Shown: piece by piece, positions 1-11,600 of the stretch
Numbering within the stretch: the stretch's first letter is position 1
Layout of the letters: every line of letters begins with the position of its first letter
Origin: Patella vulgata
Lineage: Eukaryota > Mollusca > Gastropoda > Patellidae
Length of the DNA: 64,000 nt
Direction of reading: 5' to 3'
Assembly: GCF_932274485.2 (NCBI RefSeq)
Contig: NC_065881.2
Location: forward strand, 8,342,613-8,406,612
Notes under the pieces: generated by a model
Database searches by the model: none
What the model was told of the DNA's origin: nothing
What the model saw: the letters and a program-made list of their open reading frames with translations, nothing else
Position numbers and translations under genes: made by a program

Positions 1-600
1 CTGCACTTATTGGGATGGCGTGCTACACCAATGCGGTGATTTTAAGTGGTCTGATTTGAGGTTTTATATAATCCCCTTCCCACTCTAATAAAATAAATTG
101 GAAATCTTCTGAAATCGCTTCTAAACTACCGCTCCAGTCATCTATAAATACTGGTGGGTGTCGTACACATGGCAATGAATGCTTACTTGTTCGATACCTC
201 CCGACACCACTTTTTCTTCAAGGAATTAACTTAGCTAACTCACTTTGGTCCTGCTATTGTAATTCTAGATTTTTTAATATAATACCAAATATAATTCACT
301 TGTGGGCACAAAATGTTTCATTATTTGGAGAAAACAAATAATTAATCAACGTTTTCCTACTATCTCTTTTATATTTATCAAATCTGCTACTTAGGCCTAT
401 ATATGATGTAATGTGTACAGCTGTATTTTTGTGACTTGTAGAAAGAGACTAGGACAATAAGTCGACATCTCGACGTTACGATAAAAATAACACGATGATA
501 CGACAGAATGAAGTGTCGTATGATTGCGTCAATACTGTCGTGATGTCGTGTTGTCGCGTTATGAAAAGGGCGAGATTTAACATGGCCACTATCAGCCACC
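1..600. other. No gene recognised
   Basis: AT-rich sequence without a convincing exon. The open frame on the minus strand at 387-602 has no family resemblance and runs into a MITE end. Confidence 0.4.
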
Positions 601-673
601 ATAACATGTAGTGTAGGCCATCGAAAGTATAGAAAACGAAACGAAAAATAGATTTATATTTTAATTAGATTGT
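601..673 (+). mobile_element. MITE C (Mutator-like), one end only
   Basis: Matches the right terminal part of MITE family C: a GTGTAGGCCATCGAAAGTAT stretch, then AAACGAAACGAAA and TTTTAATTAGATTG. The left half is missing, so this is a fragment. Confidence 0.6.
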
Positions 674-733
674 ATCAACTTCAAACTTGAATTATGTTAT
701 TAAAAGATTTTAAACATGGGCTATGACGCAATG

Positions 734-735
<2 letters not shown>

Positions 736-807
<72 letters not shown>

Positions 808-1060
808 TTAACGTCAACTCGACACAAACTAGGTCATTTCGGGACTAAAATATGGTACAATTTTATTTCTATAATTCGTTTGCCTGGAGAGGAAACGTTT
901 GCAGTGGATGCAAACCGGAGGTCTCAGAGAAAACCCACGAGGTTGGACAGGCGACCCTACTCCTTGTCACGTACAACCGGTGTATCGAAACCACGCCAGT
1001 TGAATTAATCACAGACATTATATGACACAACGCGTAGGCGCTAAACCCCATTCTATTTCA
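736..1060 (-). mobile_element. SINE A copy with (GA)n tail
   Basis: tRNA-headed SINE read on the minus strand. The (GA)n run at 736-805 is the complement of the family's (TC)n tail. The body then follows in order: GTCATTTCGGGACTAA, the GAAAACCCACGAGGTTGGAC core, and a degraded tRNA-like head near 1050. Confidence 0.8.
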
Positions 1061-1600
1061 TTTCCAGCAGCTTTAAGATCTCCTGGGAACCATTCCAGTG
1101 ACCTAAATTAGGTTGTCCTTACTAGAACACTCCATACGTCTTAAATGACGTCCCTCGATCCTTGGGAAAGCCGACATCACGGCGTGCGAGATTGTGTAAT
1201 AGACAGGATATAACATTAAGCTAACGCTGCATTTATTCTTCCTAACCTTCTTGTTCTCCCGACGCTCAAGGCATCCAGACTCATAGAACTAATGCTATCA
1301 TGTAATAATGATGACAATACATTACCAACTATAGAATATTACGTTCAATGACCTGAGTTTTCTCTATGTGACGAGTGTCTCTGTATACATGTGTATATAT
1401 ATATATATAGGCTCCATTAAAGCGCATGTCAAGACACCTCGACCAATTAGTGAATCCATCTTTCACGCTATCTGTATGTGATCGGGTTAACTTCCAGTAT
1501 AAAGAATTTTCTTTAAAGCAACCTTCCGTCGTTTAAAATCACATTTTTAAGTTGACATCAATAAGTTCAATACAAAATGCTATTAATTTTGAATATTATA
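1061..1600. other. Unannotated stretch
   Basis: No gene or recognised repeat. It contains only a short (TA)n run near 1395-1408. Confidence 0.4.
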
Positions 1601-1602
1601 GA

Positions 1603-1835
1603 GATGGAGAGAGGTTAACGTCCACTTGACACAAGCTAGGTCATTTCGGAACGAACATGGTTCATTATACTTCAATAATTCGTGCAGGAATCTGTAGCTG
1701 TGGGAAGAAACTGGAGGACCCCGAGAAAATCCACGAAGTTGCACATATTATAGTGTGGGCTCGAAACTACGCATCTTGACTCAACGACAGACCTTATGAT
1801 CTAAAGCGCACACATCAGACCATCCGATCACCTAA
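1603..1835 (-). mobile_element. SINE A copy, diverged
   Basis: Diverged minus-strand copy of SINE A with a short GAGAGAGG tail remnant. The core is recognisable at 1700-1740 and the head remnant (GACCATCCGATC) ends near 1831. Confidence 0.7.
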
Positions 1836-2260
1836 CCTCTCAATTTGGTTTTGATTACCATAGAAATTACATAAGTCAATCATAATTACCAAGCCTCCAA
1901 GCAGTTGTCTACTAGTACGAGTTTTCGTTGACATCATTGAAAATACAGTGTATTTAAAAAGTGTACAGAGTCGTAAATCAAGCATAATAATGTTTATAAT
2001 GACGTCAAATGGAAACCATTTTTACACAAGCGTCATTCCATGTCAAATCAGCCTCCAACATACGCAAACTAAACCAGACCGCCATCGATTTCGCTGAATT
2101 TTGGTTTTCACGCTTTCTTTGTCTGAAAAGGCATGATCGGACTAAGGCTCCCTAAGGCTCCCTAAGGCTCCAATATTCATGAACTGACCAGGACCCACAA
2201 ACCCGCTAATGCCGATTGGACGATATAAAAGACAATTGTTTCGGCTTTTATGTTCCAGTT
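1836..2260. other. Unannotated stretch
   Basis: Nothing recognisable apart from a short direct triplication of CTAAGGCTCC at 2143-2171. Confidence 0.4.
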
Positions 2261-2261
2261 T

Positions 2262-2407
2262 TGGACCAACCTCGTGGGTTTTCTCCGGGTCCTCCGGTTT
2301 CCTCCCACTGCTAAAGACCCCTATGCGCAAGCGAATTATTGAAATAAAATTAAACCATATGTTAGTCCCGAAATGACCTAGTTTGTGTCGAGTGGACGTT
2401 AAACCCC

Positions 2408-2473
<66 letters not shown>
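2262..2473 (+). mobile_element. SINE A copy, 5'-truncated, long (TC)n tail
   Basis: Begins inside the core (CCAACCTCGTGGGTTTTCTC) and has lost the tRNA head. It continues through GAAATGACCTAGTTTGTGTC and the family end GACGTTAAACCCCATTTC into a (TC)n run to 2473. 5' truncation is what target-primed reverse transcription produces. Confidence 0.85.
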
Positions 2474-2474
<1 letters not shown>

Positions 2475-2870
2475 GTTTTGGAGGTTTCAATTTTTTATAT
2501 TCTGAAGATAATTATTTTTAGTAAACTAGTAGCTTAAATAATCCGATTGGATTTGAAACGGGGTCTCTTTCTCTCATTGAAACGAATCGGTATTTTGATC
2601 TTCAAAATTTTTCAACAATCAAATCCCAGGGTTGTGTCCCTTGGTTAAGAAAAAATATTAGAACTTTACAGGCTGCAATTATTAATCTATCTTTCTGAAT
2701 TTCAGATCGGTTGTCTATCCTACTGAAAGAAAGAATCCCATTAATTTTGATTTTCAACGATTTTCAATGATAGCTTCCTGCATTAGTTTCCTTTGTAACG
2801 AAATCTTGTTAGTGTCTTAGATGCTATAGTTACGTTCCGTATCCGTATGTCCCAGCCATTATCCTGGTTG
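2474..2870. other. Unannotated stretch
   Basis: AT-rich; no gene or repeat recognised. Confidence 0.35.
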
Positions 2871-2871
2871 G

Positions 2872-3062
2872 TGAGAGAGAGAGAGGGAGAGAGAGGGGGA
2901 GAGAGGGGGAACCAACATGGGGTCTTTAGCTGACCCGAAGTAAACCCACGAGGTTTGACAGGCGACCCTACTCCTTGTCACATATAAGCGGGAGATTCGA
3001 AGTCACGCCACTTGACTCAGTGACAGACCTTATGATACAACGCACTCGGTGCACCGTTTGGT
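2872..3062 (-). mobile_element. SINE A copy with internal deletion
   Basis: A (GA)n tail remnant is followed directly by core and tRNA-head sequence. The segment between tail and core is missing. Confidence 0.65.
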
Positions 3063-3407
3063 TAGAAAAAAAATAGGACGTTTCATCTTATTTCTTAATC
3101 TGTTTAAACAATCTACTCTTTGTTTAATTCAGGTGATTGTTAATTTTGATGGATACCTGGGATTATTTTCACATTTGGCATGTCAACAAAAGATACCACA
3201 AACCTCATCTGTCACTTGAAACAAGACTGATTGAAGGAATGTGGGAGCAATGAAACGTCAAGTGACGGAATAATTTTCCTGCTTAATAAAGTAGAAAAAC
3301 CGGTTTACAATCGATTAGACATGACACAGTTAAAGAGGCAGAGAGATGGGAAATAGAACGAGGTTTAACGTCCTACTTTTCTGCACCGACTGGGCTAATA
3401 AAGACGG

Positions 3408-3572
3408 GGAAAATGAAATGGGGTTTAACGTCTTACTGCTCTGCACCAACTGGGATAATGAAGAGGGATGTACGCCATGCAGTGTGCTATGAGAGATATT
3501 TTGACCTGACAGCGGCACGACGGCCTACTCTCATTTCAAATTACGTGCACACCAATGTTATACAGGACCTGG
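3408..3572 (-). mobile_element. SINE B, 3' half
   Basis: Second tRNA-SINE family, minus orientation. The tail/3' end AAATGAAATGGGGTTTAACG is followed by the segments GTGCTATGAGAG and ACGTGCACACCAATG. It stops where an opposite-strand copy starts. Confidence 0.75.
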
Positions 3573-3945
3573 GGGATCACGTGGCTAAGTGGGTAAGACG
3601 CTGGCTAGCTAGCCTGGACGTCGGGTGTTCGATCCCTGCATTGGCCGAGAAAGTTCATCCAGATTTTCCGGCGTGGTTCCCCCTTGTCAGTGATGCTGGA
3701 TGGAGGGCCTGACAAGGACAGCTGTCTAGTCGTTCGGATGCGACGAAAAACCGAGGTCCCGTGTATATACTGGAATGCACGTAAAAGATCCCCTGACAGT
3801 TGGAATTCGATATAAGAGTAGGCGATAGTGCCGCTGCCCGGGCAAAATTTCCCTCATAGCACACTGTATGGCGTATGCACGTCTTCATTAGCCCAGTATA
3901 GGAGCAGAACAGTAGAACGTTAAACCCCATTTCATTTCATTGGCC
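3573..3945 (+). mobile_element. SINE B, near full length
   Basis: The head has pol III-like boxes: GTGGCTAAGTGGGTAAGACG (A-box type) and GTTCGATCCCTGC (B-box type). The body reaches GACAGTTGGAATTCGATATA, and the 3' end AACGTTAAACCCCATTTC runs into (ATTTC)n. It abuts the copy at 3408-3572 in opposite orientation, forming an inverted pair. Confidence 0.85.
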
Positions 3946-4411
3946 CAGTCGGATCAGAACAATAGGACGTTAAACTCCATTTCACATAGCTATATTGTTA
4001 GAGACGATGATAAGCGTCTCTAGCATGTGTTCAGCTGTGACGAGATTCGCCAAGACGTTGACTTAAATCGCCTGTGGTCTTACCATAATACAAAGAGAAT
4101 CAAGCAAGAAATATATTTCGGTATGCCGCTAATATTATTAAAACATAACATTATAAGCCTGACCTTGATAGCGCCGGAGGTATTCTTGATTCGATTTCAT
4201 GTGACGACAATTGTCAAGACGTTGACTCGAATCGCCCGTGGTCTTACCATAATACAAACAGATTCAACTAAGAAATATATTTCGGTATACTGCTAATATT
4301 ATTAAAACATATACGCATGGCCTTGAGTTGGCCGGAGGTAAACTTGGATCAAGGGATATAATTTGAATCATTAAGACATTGACTTGAATCGTCCATATAA
4401 CGTCAATATTA

Positions 4412-4713
4412 AAGGAAATGAAATGAAATGGGGTTTAACGTCCTGCTGTTCTGCTCCTATCCTGAGGGGAATTTTGCCCGGGAAGCGGCACTATCGCCAA
4501 GGGATCTTTTACGTGCACGCCAATGTATACACGGCACCGCGGTTTTTCGAACCATCCGAACGACTAGACAGCTGTCCTTGTCAGGCCCTCCATCCTGCAC
4601 GACTGACAAGGGTAAACCACGTCCGAAAATCCCAATGAACTTTCTCGGCCAATGCAGAGATCGAACACGCGAGCTTGCGTCTTACCAACTTAGCCACCGT
4701 GGCTCCCGATCTA
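4412..4713 (-). mobile_element. SINE B with internal deletions
   Basis: Starts AAATGAAATGGGGTTTAACG and ends with the complement of the tRNA-like head (ACTTAGCCACCGTGGCTCC). About 100 bp is missing relative to the fullest copy. Confidence 0.8.
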
Positions 4714-4856
4714 AGTAAGAAATATATTTCGGTATACTGCTAATACTGACTTTGAGTGGGCTGGAGGTATTCTTGTATCAAGGAGGATTAATTAGATTTC
4801 ATGTGACGCGAATTATTAAGAGATTGACTTGAATCGCCAGTATAACGTCAATAATA

Positions 4857-5262
4857 TTAAAGATACATTATGGGAGATTAGATAAAGAGCTGACAGTTCT
4901 CACTATCATAGTTAAAAACTAGATACTGTAAAGGGGATTTGCTTAAAATTTCAGTCCAATTGATTCACTATGAACCGAGATTTTAGCGATTGAATTTTCA
5001 GCCTAGCCTCGATCATCATTACTAAAGTCGGTAGGATAATTAAACATAGTCTCGATTATCCATTTCATGATTTAATTATGAATGGAAGTCGAACAGCAAA
5101 TCGGAACCTAATCCAATAAACGTCGCATGCTAGCGATGCCATCGAGGGTTGATTATGGTCTGGATAAGTTAATTAATGTCTAATTAATAATTTAGATAAC
5201 ATTCCAGGCCTAAACAAAGACCTGCAATAGGCAGATTTAGCTCTTGCATAATGTATGTTTAA
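4857..5262 (+). mobile_element. MITE D, TTAA-flanked
   Basis: Roughly 400 bp bounded by TTAA. Termini are inverted: TTAAAGATACATTATGGGAG at the left and, on the other strand, TTAAACATACATTATGCAAG at the right. No coding capacity. TTAA targets are typical of piggyBac-type elements; that assignment is inference. Confidence 0.75.
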
Positions 5263-5725
5263 AGGAGTTAAATCGCTAATATTTGGGATCTAGAAATTGG
5301 CGCAAATGGTTCGCAACGCATATAATAGTGTTATATGATTGTATATAAACTTATTTATATTCAGTCGTTTCTGTTTTTACTGTAATTTCTAATCAATTAT
5401 GTTTGGCGAAATACGTCAGAAGTCTCAATCGAATGGTAATATATAGCGTATTGTTCTTCCAGTTTACACCGATATTTTTCATTGCGCATGCTCTCCAGAT
5501 AAGAATATGACGTTACCGTTTGACCTGACTTGTGGAATAGGTGTAGCCTCGTTCTTGGAGTGGCTTGTTACAAATGGGGCCGAAACGCATTACCGTACAC
5601 GATTCGTGTACAAATGGTAAAATATTTATTTTGTCTTAAATATTGGATATCAGAACCCCATCTTGTCCCGGTAAGATCACAACATCAATGTTGATTTAAA
5701 TTGACAAATAAATCGTGTTTTCAAT
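4857..5725 (+). repeat. Dispersed segmental duplication, copy 1
   Basis: MITE D and the ~460 bp to its right recur at 13078-14060. Shared landmarks are ATCAACATTGATG-type text near the right end, GCAACGCATATAATA and GGCGAAATACG. Homology crossing the MITE boundary shows that host flank was copied along with the MITE, or that both belong to a larger unrecognised element. Confidence 0.65.
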
Positions 5726-5989
5726 GTTTGGATGATATTGAGTTAGAGACCTAGCTACTTTAAAACATATAGGTTTGACCTTGACATGCACTGGGGTATG
5801 ATTATGTCAATGATTAATGTAATTTTGATTACGTCAAGCATATCAATAATGTATAGACTGGTTAACCTTGACACGTGTTCATAATGTAGACTGGTTAACC
5901 TTACTCAAATGACGTTAAGCTTGATCCTACGCTTGTGACTGACACGTGTTCTTGTCAACACTGGCCCATTACCGTAGCTTTGGCCATCA

Positions 5990-6293
5990 ACATTCGACCA
6001 ATTTGATTAAAACACAGATCCTATTTCGTTTCGTTTTTTATAATTCAAAATTTCGTTTTATTATACTACACTAGGATCCGGAAGAGTTGTTGTATAACCT
6101 GCGTCCTGGATAGCGTGAGGGATTAGCCAATGAAACCATCTGTTACGGCGACTTCTTGATTAATCAATATCTAACGACCCCTGACGCCACCTCCCAATAC
6201 AACTGGTCAGATCTTCATGTAGTGAAGGCCATCGAAAGTATAAAAAAACGAAACGAAATATAGATCTGTATTTTAATCAGATTAAAATTCGAC
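5990..6293 (+). mobile_element. MITE C (Mutator-like) with 9-bp TSD
   Basis: Element 5999-6284. Long inverted termini contain CAATTTGATTAAAACACAG and, at the other end, ATAGATCTGTATTTTAATCA. Flanks ACATTCGAC and AAATTCGAC match at 8 of 9 positions, a target duplication length typical of Mutator elements. No transposase. Confidence 0.8.
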
Positions 6294-6479
6294 AAGCGAT
6301 CACCGAGCGACCGAGCGAGTCAAATCACTGACCCGCTGTGATCGACTATCCACCTCACGCACGTGTTGGATTTTGGTATCTTGTCAGTGGTGCAGGGCGG
6401 AGGGCCTAACAAGGTCAGCTGTCTAGTCGCTCTGATGAACGAAAAACAAAGGTCCCGTGTACTCACTGACGTGCACTAT

Positions 6480-6690
6480 GTTTTCGACTTAATATTAATT
6501 TCTAAAATACACCGAATAATGAATTAAAATTTCTAAAATCAACCGTATACATTTTCTAAATAATGATTTCCAAAATCGATCGAATAACGATTTCCCAAAA
6601 CGACCAAATAATAATTTCTAAAATCGGCCGAGAAATAATTTCTAAAATCGACTGAATGCTAAATTCTTAAAGGAGACGTAATAATGAATT
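6480..6690. repeat. Degenerate ~27-bp tandem repeat
   Basis: About six loose copies of a unit resembling AATAATTTCTAAAATCGACC. Strongly diverged. Confidence 0.5.
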
Positions 6691-6861
6691 CGAATTTCTA
6701 AAAAAAAACCTCCCGTAAATGGCACATTTCTAGTAGCCTCCTATTGCAAAGACCACCATAACTTGCCGGGAAAAGGTCATTTACGTTTCTAAAGGTCAAG
6801 TGTTTAAGCAAATATTTCGTTAAGAAGGCGCCCCTGCCCCTGGCTATTTCCAAAGTGTCAT

Positions 6862-7095
6862 CTATGGGGGTGTTCAGTCCGGAACGTCCCGAATTGACAG
6901 AATTACAATCAAGTGATATGGAATTCATCCCTGTCACAGTTCTGACAGTCCCGACAGCTGAGGTGGTGTGAATAGAATCGTGACGTATTTTAAGTAACAA
7001 ATATGTTTCAGCTATCATGATTGGTTGATATATTTTTTATGCACTCGGCACTTGCGTTGTACACCGAAATTCTCCTTTACACTCGATTGACACTA
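6862..7095 (+). repeat. Dispersed repeat J, copy 1
   Basis: Shares CGTCCCGAATTGACAGAATT, GAATCGTGACGTA and CACTCGATTG with 63563-63765 in the same order. The minus-strand open frame here (6698-7018) is therefore probably non-genic. Confidence 0.55.
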
Positions 7096-7257
7096 TTTTT
7101 GTAATTGAAAAAATTTAATTCCGGAAAGTTCAATCGAGTATCTCAAATGTTCACTTATCGAAAAAGACTAAGGGAAATAACTCCATCAAATTCATAGTTC
7201 TAGCATGGACGAAGACCACCAATTTTTCCCCATCTTAGTACCATCGACGAGAGCTTG

Positions 7258-7350
7258 AGATGGGGTTTAACGTCCACTCGACACAACTAGGCCATTTCAG
7301 GACTAACATACGATTCAATTGCATTTAAATAATTTGCTTGCGTAAGGGTA
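7258..7350 (-). mobile_element. SINE A 3' fragment
   Basis: Has ATGGGGTTTAACGTCCACTC and the next ~70 bp of SINE A, then is interrupted by SINE B sequence. Confidence 0.65.
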
Positions 7351-7351
7351 T

Positions 7352-7500
7352 TTATGTCAGGCCCTTCGTCCTGCATCAATGACAAGGGGGGACCTCGCCG
7401 GAATATCCCGATGAACTTTCTCGGCCAATGCAGCGATCGAACACGCGACCTCCAGGCTAGCGATCCAGCGTCTTACCCACTTAGCCACCGTGACCCCCTT
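7352..7500 (-). mobile_element. SINE B head fragment
   Basis: Complement of the SINE B tRNA-like head: GATCGAACACGCGACC and CACTTAGCCACCGTGACC. Confidence 0.75.
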
Positions 7501-7744
7501 GTGGTATAGAGCCTTCAGTCCAATGAGTATTCGGGAAGAAAATGTTAGAGCCGGACAGAGCGACAAGAAATAATATTCAAATCAGTGGAAGAATAGTTTG
7601 GAGAGTAAAACATTTTAACATTTATAAATAATATTGAAAATTTATTGAAAATATAATATTGTTTTATTATTTTAAAGATTTTAGATGGGAGTCGGAAGCA
7701 GTTATTTAACGCGTTGGCTTTAGATCGTAAGGTCTGTCATTGAG

Positions 7745-7995
7745 TGAAGGTCCCCAGCTGTCTAGTCCTTCGGATGGGACGAAAAACCGAGGTCCCGTGT
7801 ACACATCGGCGTGCACGTAAAAGATCCCTTGGCAGTTGGAATTCGATATAAGAGTAGGCGATAGTGCCGCTGCCCGGACAAAATTTCCCTCATAGCACAC
7901 TGTATGGCGTATGCCCGTCTTCATTAGCCCAGTTCGGAGCAGAACAGTAGGACGTTAAACCCTATTTCATTTCATTTCATTTCATTTCATTTCAA
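7745..7995 (+). mobile_element. SINE B, 5'-truncated, (ATTTC)n tail
   Basis: Lacks the head. Runs from AGCTGTCTAGTCCTTCGG to GACGTTAAACCC and five tail units of TTTCA. Confidence 0.8.
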
Positions 7996-8082
7996 GTTCC
8001 CAGGTTTCCTCCCACTGCTAAAGACCTCTGCGCAAACGAGTAATCAGAATAAAATTGAAATGGGGCATGGGGGGGGGGGGGT

Positions 8083-8335
8083 GGAACTTGGGTGGCAGAA
8101 TTGTTTATATGTCCGCATTAGATAATAAGGCCTGTCCCTGAGTCAAGTTGCGTGGTTTCCATTCCCAACTTGCACGTGACAAGGAGTAGGATCGCCTGTC
8201 CAACAACCTCGAGGGTTTCCTCCGGGAGCTCCGGTTTTCTCCAAATGCTAAAGACTCTCTAACCAAACGAGTGATCAAAATAAATATGAAACATGTCAGT
8301 TCCGAAACCACCTAGTTTCTGTCGAATTGGCCTTA
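8083..8335 (+). mobile_element. SINE A copy, diverged
   Basis: A poly-G leader is followed by a degraded head, the core (CTCCGGTTTTCTCC) and GAATTGG at the end. A partial copy (7993-8050) precedes it. Confidence 0.6.
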
Positions 8336-8354
8336 TCCCCCCCCACCCTCTCTG

Positions 8355-8635
8355 TCATTGTATCATAAGGTCTGTCATTGAGTCAACTGGCGTGGTTTCG
8401 ATTCCCAGGTTGTACGTGACAAGGAGTAGGGTCGCCTGTCCAACCTCGTGTTTTTATCTCCGTGTCATCAGGTTTCCTCCCACTGCTAAAGACCCCTACG
8501 CGCAAGCGAATTATTGAAAAATAAAATTGAACCATGTGTTAGTCCCAAAATGACCTAGTTTGTGTCCAGTGGACGTTAAACCCCATCTCTCTCCCTCTCC
8601 TTCTCTCTCTCTCCCTCCTCTCACTCTCTCACACA
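8355..8635 (+). mobile_element. SINE A copy
   Basis: Head fragment GTATCATAAGGTCTGTCATT, B-box-like GGTTTCGATTCCCAGG, core, then GACGTTAAACCCCAT and a (TC)-rich tail. Its tail ends only ~25 bp from the AKH stop codon, so the insertion is within or beside the AKH 3' UTR. Confidence 0.8.
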
Positions 8636-8659
8636 TAAGCATATTGACCTACCCATTAT

Positions 8660-11600
8660 TCAGTGTCGCAACATCTCATCTTCAGTGTCCTGCATACAGT
8701 TGGCCAACGTTTCTGCTTGATGCTGACAAAATAAGATAAAAGAAAATTTATACATTAGTAGCGCAGCTAAGTTGGGAAGGAAGATCGGGTCCGCACGGCC
8801 ATTTTCCTTCTTTTTAAAATTTGTATTATTCTTAATATTTTGAGTTTGAGCTGGCGTCAATTTCTTACCTGTAACATTTTGTTTTAACATTCCGATGATT
8901 TCAATCGCTATAACTGGAAACAGCCTGGACACGAATTCACAATCATGTGAAATGGAATAAGATGAAATGAAATGGGGTTTAACGTCCTACTGTTCTGCTC
9001 TGACCGGACTAATGAAGACGGATATACGCCATACAGTGTGCTATTAGGGAAATTTTGCCCGTACAGAGGTGCTACGGCCTACTCTTCTATCGAATTCCAA
9101 CCCCCAAGGAATCTTTTGCGTGCACGTCAATGTGTAGATTGGAGCCCGGTTTTTCGTCCCGTCTGATTCGTTGATTCTAAACACAAAGTCAACGAAGGGG
9201 TAGGGTCGCCTGCCCAACCTCGTGGGTTTTCTCCGGGTCCTCCGGTTTCCCCACACTACTAAAGACCCAAATGCGCAAGCGAATTATTGAAATTAAATTA
9301 ATCCATATTTTAGTCCCGAAATGACCTAGTTTGTGTTGAGTGGCCGTTAAACCCCATTCCTCTCTCAATCGACACAATCGGCATAAAGTGCGCCGGCCTC
9401 TCGAGTTCTAGGATGAGGGGACAACGGCTCTTTAGAGGGCTAACATTTTTTTAATGTCAAAAAAAGAGTTTTTCCCCTTCTCTCTCCCTCTCTCTCTCTC
9501 TTTTTCTTTCTCTCTCTGTTCAATAGTATCGCCGCCCACCCATACAAGGCCGAAAGATCGTAGCGTGTTATAAATGTTTTAAATCTGGTAAATAAACAAC
9601 AACTTGTTATGCTGAGTCAGTTGAATGTGGAATGAATGGCGTGATCTATCCTTAAATTAATCAAACACAAAGCAAAACCACTTTAATGTGATGGTGAGAA
9701 TAGATCAAAGTGCTTCTTAAAATATGCCTTTATTTATTTAGTACATTACAGCTGTTTGTCAGCGAAGATCTAAAGTGAAGGCCATCATCCACCCGGCAAA
9801 AATCAGCAGATTCCAGTACCCTACATATAACCTCGGCTGTAGACGAAGTCCGCCATTGGAACTACTTTCAAATTCCCGAATTACCAACGGCGTTTCCCAT
9901 GACGACGCCTTTCAAGAATGCTTTATCATACAAATATTTCAAAGTCTGAAGCTGTTTTTTTTTCAAGTTTGTCCGATTTTCTTCAAACAAGGACAAATTT
10001 GCACTGAAAATTCTACACACCTTTTTTTAAAAAAGCGGCTAGTTTTCCTAATAAGTAAACTGGTGCCGCGTCGCAATTGTATAGGCGTAGGTACATATCA
10101 CTTACCGTCAAACATCCCAGACTAGAGGGGGGTTGGATGGCTGAATGGTTAGCGTGCGCGCGCTGTATCATAAAGTCTATCATTGAGTCGACTGGCGTGG
10201 TTTCGAATCCCCGGTTGTACGTGGCAAGGAGTAGGGTCGCCTGTCCAACCTCGTGGGTTTTCTCCGGGGCCTCCGGTTTCCCCCCACTGCTAAAGACCCC
10301 TACGCGCAAGCGAATTATGTAAATAAAATTAAACCATATGTTAGTCCCGAAATGACCTAGTTTGTGTCGAGTGGACGTTAAACCCCATTTATCTCTCTCT
10401 CTCTCTCCCAGACTAGATGTAACGGAATCTACCGAGGTCTGCCGAGTGGGCCATCATCATGTCGTCATAATGTTCCAGTTCATGAATTTTTAAAAATGTT
10501 TTTGAAAAAATGTTTTTGAAAAAATGTTTTGCAAGATTTGTATTTAGAATTTATATTTAGAAATTTGTTGTTCGAGATTTGTTTTTCGTTGTATGTTGTT
10601 TGTATGGTTTTTTTTCCTATTTACTAAAATAAATTTTGTCTTTATATTAAGATACAATTAAATTAAACAAAAATACATTTTACAAATCTGATATGACAAA
10701 TATCTGATTTGTAAAACGAATACCCGATTTGTAAAACAAATATCTGATTTGTAAAACAAATATTGATTTTAAGATACAAATGTTAAATTTAGTGTACAAT
10801 TGTCGATATACGACAACAAATGAAGAAATAAGAATTATGAACTATAAATTAAGAGCTGTTTGGTCTTCCATAGCAGATGGGCTAAATCTATTTGTTACGG
10901 CCAGCTCAATTTTCATCAAGGTCAATGAGATGTAAATAAGGTAATGACACGTGATTATAGGTTAGGGTAAGCATTAGAGCTAGATCCAGGGTTAGGATTG
11001 GGATTAGCACTAGCCCTGTTTACATCTCGTGACCTTTGACCAAACATGAAGTTGGCCTCGGTTTTTCGTCTCATACGAAGGACTAGACAGCTGTCCTTGT
11101 CAGGCCCTCCGTCCTGCATGAACTCAAAATGAAATAGAGTTTAACGTCCGACTGATCTGCCCCGGCATAACGCCATACAGTGTGCTATAAGGGAAATTTT
11201 GCCCGGACAGTGGCAATACGGCCCACTTTTATTTCAAATTACATGTATACCAATGTGTATACAGGACCTCAGTTTTCCGTTCCATCCGAAGGACTATACG
11301 TTGTCCATTGCCGGACCCTCTTTTCCTTGCACAATTTTCTCGGCCAACACCGCAATCAAACACGAAAGCTCCAGGTTAGAGAGCCAAAGCTTTCCTCACT
11401 GATCCTTATGGACAGGAGGCTGAGCCATCCGCGCGATAAAAGAGCAACATTTCACCTAATATCCAACTTTCCATAGTAGCACACTGATGGTGTGTGTCTA
11501 TCTTCATTTGCCCCAACTTCAATGGGGCGGGGGTGGGGGTGGGGGTAAACGCATGTGCGTTGCATCATAAGGTCTGGCATTGAGCTAAGTGGCGTGGTTT

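Noticed and set aside
3573-3660. tRNA gene candidates at SINE heads (here and at ~30 other places)
   Set aside because: A-box and B-box-like text is present, but the segments do not form a full cloverleaf and always continue into SINE bodies.
8726-8932. Second candidate AKH exon with a VTG/GTAAGA donor just upstream of the last exon
   Set aside because: Its phase does not fit the phase-0 donor at 15247 and it would add a stop; direct joining to 8722 gives the expected precursor tail.
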